This document shows positions 11,981 through 24,300 of a stretch of DNA of 64,000 nt, piece by piece. Within the stretch, counting starts at the first letter, position 1. Every line of letters begins with the position of its first letter. The stretch spans positions 13,963,712 through 14,027,711 of the forward strand of contig NC_134940.1 in the NCBI RefSeq assembly GCF_051020765.1. Direction: 5' to 3'. Under the pieces are notes generated by a model that made no database searches, was not told the origin of the DNA, and saw only the letters and a program-made list of their open reading frames with translations. Both the position numbers and the translations under genes were made by a program. The stretch comes from Lasioglossum baleicum (Eukaryota > Arthropoda > Insecta > Hymenoptera > Halictidae).

Positions 11981-12513
11981 TAGGGGTGTGCGGGTTCCCG
12001 AAATTTCGGGTTTGGATCGGGTCGGATCCCGAGAGTTTATGAAGTTTGGGTACTCGAAATTGTGTAAGAGTCGAGCCGCAATCAGGTGCAAGAAAACTGC
12101 AATCGGGTGAAGTGAATTGTGGGGATCACAAAAATGCGTAATCACATGAAGCTTTTTTATGAGCTTCTAATCTAATTTTACATTTTCACTTTCCGGGAAC
12201 CCGATCATTGCAAACTTACCAGGCCCGAACCGACCATAATGTCGAGTACCCGAAGTCGCGACTATCCGAATTTTATAAACTTTCAGGATCTCGATCCGAC
12301 CCGACCTAAAGTATATTCCACGAGAGAGTAACCGCGTTTCGCGCAGCTTAGTAGATGGTGGGGGCGCAGCGAGCCCATCATCTCTCACTCCAATACCCAC
12401 TCCCCACTTTCTTGAACCAATTAGGGCGAAGATGCGCAAAGACGAACGAAAACGGTTACTCTCTCGTGGGGTATACATACTATAATCCGAGGCTCGGGTA
12501 CCCGCACACCCTT
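11981..12513. mobile_element. hAT-like non-autonomous element, ends TAGGGGTGTGCGGGT
   Basis: Left end TAGGGGTGTGCGGGTTCCCG and right end GGGTACCCGCACACCC are inverted repeats. The interior is built from alternating 'cgggt/acccg' blocks. The ends resemble the CAGGGGTG-type ends of hAT elements, but no clear 8-bp duplication survives. A second, smaller relative lies at 17418-17601 in a Moesin intron. It is interrupted by a nested palindrome (12318-12470). Confidence 0.7.
12318..12470. mobile_element. Palindromic element nested in the hAT-like element
   Basis: Left arm CCACGAGAGAGTAACCG and right arm CGGTTACTCTCTCGTGG are perfect inverses, extending for about 22 bp with few mismatches. Flanking 'gtata' on both sides could be a short target duplication. 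The centre is GC-rich. Confidence 0.6.
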
Positions 12514-13836
12514 ATGGTTACCCCAGCGCAGCGTCTGGATTTAAATCCTCGAACTAAGACCGAAAGCTCTGCCTTGAAACGAATTACTGTGCCCACGTAA
12601 TTGTTCTCTAATACCGTTAACAAGTAACAGTGAATCTGTTATTTATTTGACGTGTGAACCGAATTGCTTGTTAATTAAATAATAAACAGAAATATGAATT
12701 TTGTAGTATCTAGCACTAACTGATTAATGCGTCACATCGTCATGGAACGAATCTATGAAGAATTTCACGCACACATCGTTGAAAATCTATTTTACAGATT
12801 TCTCAGTTGCCATTAAAGATACATTCTGCGGAAAACTAACAAAATTCGACAGTATTGTTGTATTATTTATTAAACTGTTCATCGAGGATCGTTATCTTGG
12901 CGCTCAAAAAAATCCAAATCGAACACTGCAATTACTGCTTTTCATCATGCGCCCATTTTGAGTACAACAAAAAAACAACTTTATAGAAGCACTTTCGTTA
13001 TAACGGAGACTTGTGGGATTTTAGAGAGTTTAAAAAGAAATGATGCATTGCGGTTATAAAATCGTATGATTGCGTCAATGCGAAACATTGACGTCTCTTT
13101 TATACTTCAATAGATACTATAAAAACTTTCGAATCTTTTAATTGAAGCATTTATTTCGATCTTTTGTATTATAATGTTTTCTACGAAGACAGTCAAAGTC
13201 GTTAATTTATTTGTTCATTATGCATCTTAGAGGAATTTTCTGGTGATTGCTTGGTAAACAAGAATTTAATCAATTTTATCTTTGTATCTACGGCTACAAG
13301 GTTACACCCGATAAACTTGAAGATTTTCGGAAATAAAATTGATTTTTCCTCGAATTCAAGCTGCTCTGCAATCCCATAAAGTTACAAAATTGTCATTTTC
13401 TTGTTAAATCCTTCCTAATTAATAAGAGTGGGATGGATGCAATTGTTATAAGTGTAGATATCTTTTTTTCGAAAAAGAGACCGTAAGAACATAAAGAAAA
13501 TTACGGTACTGTCAAACATTTGCAAAAAACAAGCTATACCATGCATATGACTAGTGTGTTTTACTAAATGGTGTATACATCAACATTGTTTTTCTGCCTT
13601 CTTTTTTCTATCACACCATATTCTAGCCTTGGACAATCCTAGAAAGACTAACAAATAAGCTTGTCCGCGTAAATAACTATTCGTTTCCGACGCCTCTCTA
13701 CACATTTTTAACGTAATAGAAATGATTCTTTACCCACAATGTTAAAAAACAACGATAAATAATTTTCTCTGTCTCTAAATTGTTTAGTATGTATTTCCTT
13801 TGGTCTTTCTACGATTAAATAGCGAAATATATTTAA
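12514..13836. other. Intergenic, no gene recognised
   Basis: AT-rich with no recognised feature. Confidence 0.5.
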
Positions 13837-13965
13837 CACTGGAACCACCGAACCAGTTGAAATGACCTTCAAAGTACTTGTCTTACGCGGAGAATTATTA
13901 ATTAAAATGATTTAGATATACATAATATTACAATATAAAGATCTCTCTGTTCGGCAGTTCTAATG
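13837..13965. mobile_element. TTAA-flanked MITE (piggyBac-like), 129 bp
   Basis: TTAA lies on both sides (13833-13836, 13966-13969). The ends CACTGGAACCACCGAAC and, inverted, CATTAGAACTGCCGAAC are diverged inverted repeats. The ends resemble those of the elements at 53741 and 60217. Confidence 0.7.
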
Positions 13966-14058
13966 TTAAGAGTTACCATCGCACACGTAATGGAGATTGC
14001 ACAAAAAGTTAATCACTATACTTCTTCCCAAAAGTAAAGAGACATACAGGGTGATTAA

Positions 14059-14241
14059 TGGGCTGCGGATTTTTATACAAAATAAAAATATTTCGCATTG
14101 ATTGTGGCTAGCAGGAGTAAAATAAAAATAGATTTCATCCCTTAATAACTTTGTTGCGTTAAAAACAATATTCTTAAATTTTTCCAATCTTCTACTGCTT
14201 TATACTTCATCTAGCCGATTGCCAATGCAAAAAATTATTAC
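14059..14241 (-). mobile_element. hAT-type MITE, TAGACTGCGGAT family (reverse, degraded)
   Basis: The left end 'ggctgcggatttttatacaa' is the inverse of the family's right end. The interior reads as the reverse of the copies at 56512 and 60091, including 'caatattcttaaatttttcc'. The far end has decayed. It abuts the next copy. Confidence 0.6.
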
Positions 14242-14438
14242 TAGCGGGTTTTATGCATTTATGATAAAAATGGGCACGTACAATTTAAAGCAGTGGACAT
14301 GTTGAAAATATTTAAGGACTTCAATGTTTTAGTTCCAGCTTAATAGGATAATTAACAGAAAAATAGAATTTTTATTTGGCTCCTGTGTTCTGCAATCAAT
14401 GCGAACATTTTTTATTTCACATAAAGATCCGCAGTCTA
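14242..14438 (+). mobile_element. hAT-type MITE, TAGACTGCGGAT family
   Basis: Starts 'tagcgggttttatgcattta' (slightly decayed end) and finishes 'cataaagatccgcagtcta'. Directly adjoins an inverted copy of the same family. Confidence 0.75.
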
Positions 14439-15640
14439 ATTACATATTATGTACATTGTATCTCAAACATTTTTTCACTTGCCAAATACAAGTAATTAGC
14501 ACATTTAGCTGAATCACCATGCCTGTCGTTAATTCGCCGTATCGACTACAATGCACTTTTGCTGTAGTGTGTCCAGCAAGCAAGAACTTCAACAGATTTC
14601 AATATTCACCTACTATTGACGTGACACGTGTCAGACTTAACAAGTTAAGAGTAATGCTGTCCATCAACGTGCCTTATAAAATTCGCACGCTTGCTGCATC
14701 TGCAGTATCCGTACTCCGCCTGCCCCCCTCTCCTCACATCCCTCACTTTAAGTTCTTTTTTAATCGTTAGCCTGGCGTGTCCGTGGAATTATGCAACGGT
14801 GCACAGGTATCAATAACGTTATGAAAAACCATGTTACCGGCGTTGAACCGAGATGTCAGTCGCGGTCAAGGCGACCATGTCCAGAGTTCAGATTGACACT
14901 TCCGTGCTGGAGATGTGTTCCTCCGTTCACTTGAACACGTGTCACGAGTGGAGGTATAGAATTACTGGAGATCAGTGTCGGACAGAATTCGCTCGCAGTT
15001 CTCATTAAAGCATTCCAATGCGAAAATTTTGTCACAGACCAATCGGTCGATCGAGACTCCCGATCGACTCAGATTTTCCTGTAACAAGAACAATACAAAT
15101 TTTGAATTCCGACTTGCTAGTTTATTAATTATCGGGGGATATGCCGGAATATTCTCGTGCAGAAATAATTACAGTAAAGTCTTGATCTAAGCCGGATCCT
15201 CGGGTCCGTGCTCCGACATAGATCGTGTAGGGCTCCTATTTTTTTTTTCCTGACCTCATCAGAAAACTTGCTGCATAGATTCATTTTAATCGAAATGAAA
15301 AAATTCGGTTCTTTTTTTAATTGTCAAAGTGAAATCTAAAGTATTCCTTGCAGGCCGAAGTCCATCAAGTAGATTCAAATCTGCACGTTGCAGAACTTTG
15401 GTTAATATATGTCATTTACTTCTATTACTTCATCGCTTGCACAGGTGACACCACCTTATAATTGACGAGAAAAAATTGTACTGACCCATTTGTTACTTTT
15501 CCGCTTGTGTGGTTTTATTAATCGTGACTAAACAAGTCTATATCGGTTACTGTTTAAAATTTTCATACAATTATATAAATAAATAAAATTGTGTAATAAG
15601 ATAATTATTTTACAGTAGATCGAAAATATATTTCAACCCA
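14439..15640. other. Intergenic, partly GC-richer, no gene recognised
   Basis: The section 14500-15200 is GC-richer than its flanks and contains an 83-codon frame starting at an ATG at 14519, but the peptide resembles nothing known. It could be an upstream Moesin regulatory region or untranslated exon; nothing more specific is visible. Confidence 0.35.
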
Positions 15641-15649
15641 TTATTACAG

Positions 15650-15714
15650 TTTAAATATAGGCAATTTTTTGTGAATCGGGTATTTAGTGTTTAAATACTT
15701 CTTGGACCCACTGT
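15650..15714 (-). mobile_element. Solo end of a Tc1-like element (relative of 53121-53988)
   Basis: The stretch 'aggcaattttttgtgaatcg' to 'cttggacccactg' closely matches the right end of the element at 53121-53988, without the TTAA insertion found there. It therefore serves as the uninterrupted version of that insertion site. The other half is not recognisable. Confidence 0.65.
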
Positions 15715-16439
15715 ATACCTTTCCTAGAAGCAGCAAGGTGAATACAAGCGACGTAGCATTCGCAAGCTTGTTATTGATTATTTTGAGATCATCACTAACC
15801 TAGAACAGTCTTCGTTAATTATTTCAGAGTGGCAGCCAACGAGTTTTGCCACAGTCTTTTATATAAAATCTTGAAATTTGCATAGTTAATATAATAATTT
15901 AATTTTAATTTAATTTAGTTAATGATATAAAAAACAGGACAGAGTTTAAATAGTTCTAAATATTTGTCTTCGACATTGATCTCCAGTACCAGTAGATTTA
16001 CATATTCGAATGAAACGATGCTCACATTTGGTGAAGTGTGAAAGCGTAAGCGCTTCAAGTAAAAGTTTGAGAAAGTTTATGATTGATCTTGAACTCTCAC
16101 CGGAGCATTTTGTCGAGTAGGTGCTCATTACTAGACGTCGACTTCTAAAATGTCAAAGATCACTACGAATTGTGTTGTACACAATGTGTATGGATCAGTT
16201 GATAAGGTTTCGTGGAAGTCAAACGAACTTGTATACAAATATGCATTCTATTTCTAAAATTAGAATTTATCCAATAGAGATTAACGTTTTGATAAGGAGT
16301 CGCGAAATATTTTATTTACAATAACATTTAACTTCTGAGTTTTATGAAATCTTCGAATGCTTTTTATCAAATCGATCAATTGAAATTAAGATATGTAAAA
16401 TCGAAGTTAAGATAGCGTTTTTCGACATTAAATAAAATC

Positions 16440-16600
16440 ACATAATTGATGGCACACGCTTTACATCGGAATAATTTTGTTCTTATAAATGGATCAAACG
16501 ATTTCAGTTTTTTTGCCAAGCTATTGCAGATGGAGTAGTTAACTATGTGATATCTAATGAAAATTTCTGAAAAATTGCGTTTAGTCTGAATTACGACAAG
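16440..16600. repeat. Diverged relative of one arm of the 640-bp element at 8536
   Basis: The order of motifs 'aatggatcaaacgatttcag', 'aagctattgcaga', 'taactatgtgatatctaatg' and 'ctgaaaaattgcgt' parallels the left arm of the element at 8536-9175, at clearly lower identity. Probably an old fragment. Confidence 0.35.
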
Positions 16601-16814
16601 AATAATAAACAATTACCAAATTTAAAAATTGTTTGAGTTCCTTGAAAAAGGAGGTTCCTCCCTATATTACCATTGCAATAGAATATTTTTGTTCATCTAC
16701 CTTGTATCTACACCTACTAAATTGAAAAATAACATTTATAAATATGTAACTCTATTTTCAGTTCGAAATCCATTTAATAAACATTGTCACTGTGATACGA
16801 TATTCGCTGATAAC

Positions 16815-16998
16815 TAGACTGCGGATTTTATTTATTCATAACAACAATGGATAAGTCAAATATAAAATAGTAAAAACGTCAGAAGAAAAACGTCGTTTTG
16901 TAAAGTATTCAACACAGAATACTAATTCTTTCTTGCCTGCTGTCTCTTGTAATTGACGTAGGAAGAAGTGTTCATTTTGCATAAATATCCGCGGTCTA
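16815..16998 (+). mobile_element. hAT-type MITE with perfect 8-bp target duplication
   Basis: TAGACTGCGGATTTTATTTA at the left and ATAAATATCCGCGGTCTA at the right. CTGATAAC is repeated exactly on both sides (16807-16814 and 16999-17006). This copy gives the clearest proof of element borders and of an 8-bp duplication for the family. Confidence 0.9.
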
Positions 16999-17227
16999 CT
17001 GATAACAAAATTCGTCGACTATGTCGGGTTATACATCAGCCGAATTATGTCACAAAAAATGTTACTCAACTATTTTGCATGTACCTGCAAATTATTCCAT
17101 CGTGCGTATCGATGAGACCACTTTGCATGCTTTGAAACGATCGAGTGATTTTGTTACTTAATTTTGAATCGATTTTTACACATGCTTTTTCTGTGGTCGC
17201 ATGTTAATTCTGGTTAAATGTATCCAG

Positions 17228-20200
17228 GTCATGAACCAAGAAGTCAAGAAGGAGACTCCACTGCAGTTCAAATTCCGTGCGAAGTTCTATCCCGAAGATG
17301 TCGCAGAGGAATTGATCCAAGATATTACGCTGCGGCTTTTTTATCTTCAGGTTTGTACCAAAAATTCATAGCCTTTCTTGTTCCCATATAGAGTAGAATA
17401 CAAGTAAATTTCATTTCTAGAGGTTTGTGGGTACCTGTGCCTCGAGTCGGGTCGGAATTCGAATACCCAATTGCAATGTTCGAGTACCCAAAAAGTGAAA
17501 AAGCGCCATACTCTTGTGATCAGAAATTTTGGGATCCTCGAACTTGACTCAATCCGATTTTCGGGAGCCCGGCCCGAAATTTTCGGTACCTGCACACCCC
17601 TAGTAATTTCATTCATGGCCAATGAAATCATTGGATTCCAACTCAAACTAAAACCACAATTAAAAATGTGAAACACAAACGTGATATCTTGCAATTGACG
17701 TGGTCTTGTAAGTGACGTAAATGCTATGGGGAAAACCACAGATGAAACGTTGTTGAGTAACGCTAAAATAATTAGATAAAAGGAAAAGATAAAGTGGGAA
17801 TGCCTTTTATACAAAAAGAAACGATTTCTGTCCTTCGTGTGAGATACAGTAAATCCTCTATAAATGCAAAAAAATATCCCCTCCACTGTAGTAATCTGAT
17901 CTCGGCTCGGGTATATCGGTGTGAACCACTACTAATGCGACGCGGAGAGTCGCAGTCGTCGGCACAGTTCAAAGACACGTGGGTCGTCACAATGCAACAC
18001 CAATATTTAATCTTTTTTATTATTACTTGTATTTTTATGAAACTTTCATCAATGTTGATTAAAATATTAAAATAAGACCAAACACGATATAATTTCAACT
18101 GTATTTAGTGGTTTAATTGACGATGAACGTTTCGGGCGCAAGGAAGGACAGCGTATGAGAAAGAAAGAGACGCGGAGAGTCTCAGTCGCTGTCCTTCTCT
18201 ACGTGCGGCTCGGCATTCAAAGCTCAAAAAAATAGTTTCCGTCTACGATAAATGCAAACGAATACCCCCGAGGCTTTTGCGTTTATAGAGGAGTTACTGT
18301 ATGTTGTTTCGAAACGTACGCACAACGCAGAAGTAGACTATAGATAACTCATATTTGGAGTATAGCTGTTTAAAAATTGTTTCAAGTCTGTACCCCTACC
18401 ACAAGGGTAGTTATTCCACGATGTAATGTATTATATGTCTTCTGTTCTGCTCAACAAAAAATTACGAAAAAATTCGTGAACATTCTTCCAAATAGCACAC
18501 ATAACAGTGAATTATTTCAGAATTTTTGGTTGGAAAATCGATTTTTAAAAAAATCCGGAAGCATAAAATGGTCGATTGACAATTGCAAATCTATTACATA
18601 GTAAGACATGACAGTGCAAGAAGTGTTTAAAATGATTTTTTATTGGAAAACATGTTGTGTTTGTCTCATGTTGTTTGTTCTATTTTTAGTGATACGTCGA
18701 ATACAATGTTGTATATAGAGCACAATGCCTCGTACAATGAAATAACACTTTTCAATGTCAGATATGTCGCGTATTTAAAAAGATCCAAGATTTACAATTT
18801 CCTGGGAAAGACGTGACATTTTAAGGAATGACTGCTAATCTGTGAAACGTTAAATGGATTATCAGGAGAACAAAGCTTTTTAAAACTTCTGACAGAAACT
18901 TCTTAAAGAAATCGCCGCTAATGGACTGACATAAAAAGGCACGATTAGATTTCCCCGAATAAGTTTGAGTGACGAAAGTATCGTATTGCATAATACGATC
19001 TTATTATCAAAATAATTTCATGATAATACAAAATGTAACTTTCATATATAATATTCATTCATTTTGTTTTCCTACAAAATTTGCAATTCTAAATAATTTC
19101 TTCTTGAACTGAAACTTTTACGAATAATACAAACAGAATACGTACGTTAAATAAAGCGTTTGGTTCAAATTTTCACTACAAATACAGGTGTCTTATGGTT
19201 TATTCACAAGATATACATATGATTAAGAAATATAAGAATTTGACGGTCCATTATTCAACTACTATTCGTAATAGAATTGCGTGTGGCTCAACAAGACTAA
19301 ATTCACAGCTGCACGTTATCATTCAATTCATTTGTATGCTATTACAATGCGAAAAGTTAGAAGTGTTATTACAGTATATTACTTCAGCGATTTCTGCTGT
19401 TTCTGCGAGGCTATGCAACGAGAAAGGCAATTCAAAATTAATGTTGAATTTGTTTTAGGTAAAAAATGCTATCCTTACGGACGAAATATATTGTCCTCCG
19501 GAAACATCGGTACTGTTAGCTTCTTACGCAGTCCAAGCAAGACATGGAGATTTCCAAAAGGGCACTCATATTGCTGGCTTCCTAGTAAATGATCGTTTAC
19601 TGCCGCAACGTGTTGTGGACCAACACAAGATGAGCAAAGAGGAGTGGGAAAGTTCGATTACTAATTGGTGGCAGGAACATCGCGGTATGTTACGTGAGGA
19701 CGCCATGATGGAGTATTTGAAAATTGCTCAGGTAATGATATATGTTATCCTATCTGCCAAAAACTCTTTAAATTATACCTGTCTTGGTAATAACGTACGA
19801 TATTCCTATGTCTAGGATTTGGAAATGTACGGAGTGAATTATTTCGAAATTCGTAACAAAAAGGGCACGGACCTCTGGTTAGGTGTTGACGCATTGGGTT
19901 TGAACATATACGAGAAGGATGACAAGCTGACACCAAAAATTGGTTTCCCGTGGTCCGAGATCCGAAATATCTCCTTCAACGATAAGAAGTTTATAATTAA
20001 GCCGATCGACAAAAAGGCGCCGGACTTCGTGTTTTTCGCGACTAGAGTTAAGATTAATAAACGAATTTTAGCATTGTGTATGGGCAATCACGAACTCTAC
20101 ATGCGCAGGCGCAGACCTGATACGATTGACGTTCAACAAATGAAGGTATTTTGATTTGTGTCCGTACCATTTTCGTAATACATTTTTTTGTAATAATAAT

Positions 20201-21753
20201 GGAATTTATTTGCGATGCCCAGGCTCAAGCGAAGGAGGAAAAGATTGCGAAACAGCAGCAGAGAGAAAAGTTGCAATTGGAGATAGCCGCGAGGGAACGC
20301 GCAGAAAAGAAACAACAGGAATATGAAGAAAGACTTAGAAATATGGCGGAAGAAATGGATAGGCGGCAAGCCGAATTGAACGAGGCTCAGGAAATGATTC
20401 GACGTCTGGAAGAACAGCTGAAACAGTTACAAGCTGCCAAAGAAGAATTAGAAGACCGTCAGAAGGTAAGTGTGTATAGGATCTAGTCTTCATAAGTACA
20501 AGAAGCTGTTGAATTATGAGAAACTTGGCTACTTCAGGGTGTACAAGTCATGTTGTACAGGATGTTGTACAAAACCAAACTAGTCGAGCGTAATTTAAAT
20601 TGTCTGTGTAGTTTAATTGAAACTAGATGTGCTACAATATAAAGTTTAACACAATGAACATGTGATGTAAAACACTTGCACATGAATCGGTTTAGGTAGT
20701 AATGTTGAAATTGTACAAATAATTTATAACTTGTTTTTGTCTGTAGGAACTTACGGCTATGATGGAGAAACTTGAACTTTCACATGAAATGGAGGCTGCA
20801 GAGCGTGCCAAGCTCGAGCAAGAAATAAGAGCCAAGCAAGAAGAGGTACAGCGCATTCAGTCTGAAGTGGAAGCGAAGGATGCAGAAGCAAGAAGACTGC
20901 AAGAGGAATTTGAAGCAGCCAAGTATGGAACTTCATTTCCTTTTTATACTGATCTCTAAATATCCTAGCATCATTAATTTAACTGTAATAAGCAGCGACA
21001 CAGAACAGCTTTATTAATAGATTCCGGATTTTAGACACCAATATACTTTTAATAATTGCATAAAAAGCATACAAGAGAAACAAATGATTTAATGAATTTT
21101 AACTGAATGACTTTATCGAACAGATTGAGACAGGAAGAGGCAGATAGAGCATATCAGGATAATAGTGCAACGCCGCATCATCATCATGTTGAAGAAAATG
21201 AAGAAGGTGAAGAAGATGGTGAATATGATTATATTCCTCACGGTGATGTCACTAAAGATCTTGCTACTGACGAATCAATAATCGATCCGGTCGAAGAACG
21301 ACGCACCTTAGCAGAGAGGAATGAACGTCTTCATGATCAACTTAAGGTACTTTCTTTTTATTTTTTTTTTTTGACATTCCCATTAGCAATGTTGTAGAAA
21401 GAAACAAATTTAAGGAACTAATAGAAAAGTATTTTTTTAAAGTAATTATATTAATTAGAATTAAGCAGTGTACCTATCTAAAGATATGTATTTATGCTAC
21501 AAAAAAAAATCAAATGCTTCTGTCGATATATGTAAATTCCCAAAGTAATATTATACATGTATTCTAACCAAACAACAACCTGTTTCAGGCTCTAAAGAAG
21601 GATCTTGCGCAATCACGCGACGAGTCGAAGGAAACCGTTATGGATAAAATTCATAGGGAAAACGTCCGCCAAGGTCGTGACAAATACAAAACGCTTCGTG
21701 AAATTCGCAAAGGCAATACTAAGCGTCGTGTCGATCAGTTTGAGAACATGTAA
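17228..21753 (+). CDS. Moe: Moesin (ezrin-radixin-moesin family), 5' part missing
   Basis: Links the cortical actin cytoskeleton to plasma-membrane proteins. Exons: 17228-17350, 19459-19731, 19816-20145, 20223-20465, 20747-20922, 21124-21346, 21589-21753. All have AG/GT borders and matching phases, giving 510 residues. The first exon starts VMNQEVKKETPLQF, in the FERM domain where F1 passes into F2. FERM F2/F3 follows (AILTDEIYCPPETSVLLASY; GVNYFEIRNKKGTDLWLGVD; KRILALCMGNHELYMRRR), then a charged coiled-coil alpha-helical region, a His/acidic linker (HHHHVEENEEGEEDG), and the C-ERMAD ending RRVDQFENM. The regulatory Thr is conserved in DKYKTLREIRKG. Family proteins are about 575 residues, so about 64 N-terminal residues are missing; their exons were not found between 1 and 17227 and may lie further left. 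Residues such as FFATRVKINK differ slightly from the usual FFAPRVRINK. The second intron holds three transposon-derived repeats. Confidence 0.95.
17418..17601. mobile_element. hAT-like MITE in Moesin intron, relative of 11981-12513
   Basis: Ends TAGAGGTTTGTGGGTACC and GGTACCTGCACACCCCTA are inverted repeats, with internal 'gagtcgggtcgg' and 'gagtacccaaaaagtg' blocks shared with the larger relative. Flanks ttcatttc and gtaatttc are only partly similar, so the duplication is decayed. Confidence 0.65.
17847..18299. mobile_element. TA-flanked pogo/Tc1-like non-autonomous element
   Basis: Left end CAGTAAATCCTCTATAAATG and right end, inverted, CAGTAACTCCTCTATAAACG, both next to TA. Length 453 bp. 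The interior has two copies of a 'gacgcggagagt..cagtcg' block in direct orientation. No transposase. Confidence 0.75.
18377..18560 (+). repeat. Dispersed repeat, copy 1 (partner at 31965-32145)
   Basis: 'accacaagggtag', 'tcttctgttctgctcaacaa', 'aaattacgaaaaaattcgtg' and 'gaattatttcagaatttttg' occur in the same order and spacing at 31965-32145. No inverted ends were found, so the repeat class is unknown. Confidence 0.7.
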
Positions 21754-24300
21754 ATTATATACTCGTCTGCCTACATGCCTGCCTGCCCATTTCATCCTGC
21801 CGTGAAAAATTCTGTTCCACCTTTTGTGAACTCAGTATAATTACTATACCATGTACATGAAAAACGAACAGATTTTGTAATTGATCTATACAAAGAACTA
21901 TTTTTTAAAACGATTGTCAAGAATGTATTTTTTTATAATATTTTCTTTTTGAAGATGCCTTGAAGTCTAAGCCACATCCGATTTATAACGATGTAAAGTT
22001 TAGAGCTTATTACTACTTTTCAAGATACAGCTGCAGTGAGAACAAAAAAAGAACTCATATAATTGGCAAGGAATGCGACGAGCTACATAATGCCGTCTTC
22101 CATGTATACTTCCACATGATTGAGCAGTTTCCCGCGGAAATAAATGTTTATATATATTTTTCATCAAGTTTTCTTGCTGTTTTAGCTGGAGAATATTTAA
22201 ATATTAATATTAACGTTAATTCATAATAATAACTCTTCGTTATTTTTAGCTATATTGTTAGCTAATGTTGTTTTTCTTTCTCTTCCCTTTTCTGCTAAAA
22301 TAACAAGAAAATATGTTACCGTGGTTTGTGAATATTATTTTATTTTTCCAAGAACTTTTAAAACACCGGCGCGCCAGTATTTTTTTTGTCAAAGTATTAC
22401 TGTCTGTCATCAAAGCGTAATGCCGCACATATGTTGACAGTTTGTTTACTGGTTACCTCTTTGTCGCGGTTCTTATCACGTCGTTGCGTATTCTCCGTCC
22501 TTGATAAGGATTTGTACCAAGAAATTTTTCGTATTGTTGTAATACTTATGTGTCGTCAGAGGGATTACTTTTGTCAATAGCGGTCGCTTATACGTATTTT
22601 CCACTTCGATTCTGATTCGTTATTTTACCATTTACAGTATTGAGGATAGAAGCAATAGAACATACATATAAATATGTTAAAACGATGTCAAGCATTCAGC
22701 ATTTACTCCTTAGCGAGTTACAAATAACTAACTACGTACATTGGCCTAAAATAATGTAGAAGCGACAGTTTCCTATACATACACAGAATGACTCGAAAGT
22801 AGCGTCACCAAATTTACTGTTGTATTCTACATCCAGAAACTAGTATACATAACTTTGTATAAATATACCATCGAAGTCAATTAAATCTTGAGACACCAGA
22901 TGCTTTTAATATTCGGACAACGATGCTCGGGTGCATTCGGTTCTTTACTCCAGGTGTAAAACCCTCACTTCTTCGATACTTGAGACCGTTCGTCATGTGT
23001 TTCTGTTAAAGCGACAAGGAAGCTAGTAATTTCGAGGAAGTGCATCCTATATATTATGCCTTGTAGAATTGCGAAAAATTCAAGAATTTAAGCAAAGAAG
23101 CATAATCTAACGCGACCGTACATTATGGTTCGGACGGGCACATGAGTAATTTTCCGGTAGTCTATCGTCCGAGTGCTAATTACTGTAACATATTCGAGTT
23201 ACTACGATCATTTACGTTTATCATGATATATGGTATACACCTGCGGGGTATGCTCTACGTTAGAAATTCAAATAAAATATTTACCACGGCTGTAATATTT
23301 CATGACATAAATCTGTGGTATTCCAACAAGTCGGACTGTACATCGGGAACATATACCCACTGAATTAACATTTTTGAACTGCCAATAGCTAGCTATTTTC
23401 AGAAAAACAAGTCATTTTAAGAAGTATGCCTAATAGTACGTTTTTATATGGTTCAAGGTCAAGAATATTTCATTAAATTTCGTGATGCCACTTCTTAACT
23501 CCTATGCATATACAAAATGTCTCGCTTATTTGAATGCAATTATAAACATGGTTTAAGATATTGGAATTCTGTGACGCTGAATTGATCGATTTTAGTGACT
23601 TCAGTTTTGAGTGATGCTTGTTCGTTCAGGTGTACTTTGCAACTGCAATATAATATCCACGAATATAATAATAACACGAAATGCAGAAAATGTAAAAGTA
23701 GTTTCTTTACTTTTGTACTATTTCAATTTTGCGAGGCATGCTGTATACGGTTGAAAAAAAATTACGTACTTAAATAACTTAAATTAACGCAACTAAAAAA
23801 CTAGTAATTTTATGTTAAATACACTCGTGGCCTTTATTGATATACATATATGTTATATTGAAATAATGCTTATATTATATAATATGATAAAGACGTAGGG
23901 ATATCGCGCGACTCTTTGTATTGCATACCTTCAATTTAAAGTAAATTGCGCGGTTCCTATATGAAAAGGATAGACAACAAGGTTCGATGAAAGGATGGAA
24001 GAATGAATGTGTGCGAGAGAATGTTATAATAAAGATACAACGTACGAATGTTAAAAAATGTGTAATATATAGCAGTCTGGTATGCTATAAGGATTTTAAA
24101 TCAGTCCTCTTTCTTAAAAAAAAACAAACGAGAAAATCAAAAAATGAGCGAAGATATTTGATCATCTCCGAATACTTTAAACTTTTCGGCGGAATGCAAA
24201 TAGAGAGTAAATGAATAAGTAGGGACGATGATAAGAAAGAGTTGAATAAAAATGTATCTGATCATTGATATATTAACATCATCACATGTTACAATAAACA
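21754..24300 (+). other. Moesin 3' UTR and downstream AT-rich sequence
   Basis: No coding frame follows the stop. Candidate polyadenylation hexamers AATAAA are at 22139-22144, 24245-24250 and 24293-24298. Which of them is used cannot be read from sequence. Long insect Moesin 3' UTRs are plausible. Confidence 0.5.

Noticed and set aside
14519..14770. 83-codon frame starting with a good ATG context
   Set aside because: No family resemblance; the end is low-complexity and proline/phenylalanine-rich, and nothing nearby supports expression.
17347..17886. 179-codon minus-strand open frame, the longest single frame seen
   Set aside because: It lies in a Moesin intron, runs through the hAT-like MITE and its flanks, and its peptide resembles nothing; its openness follows from repeat composition.
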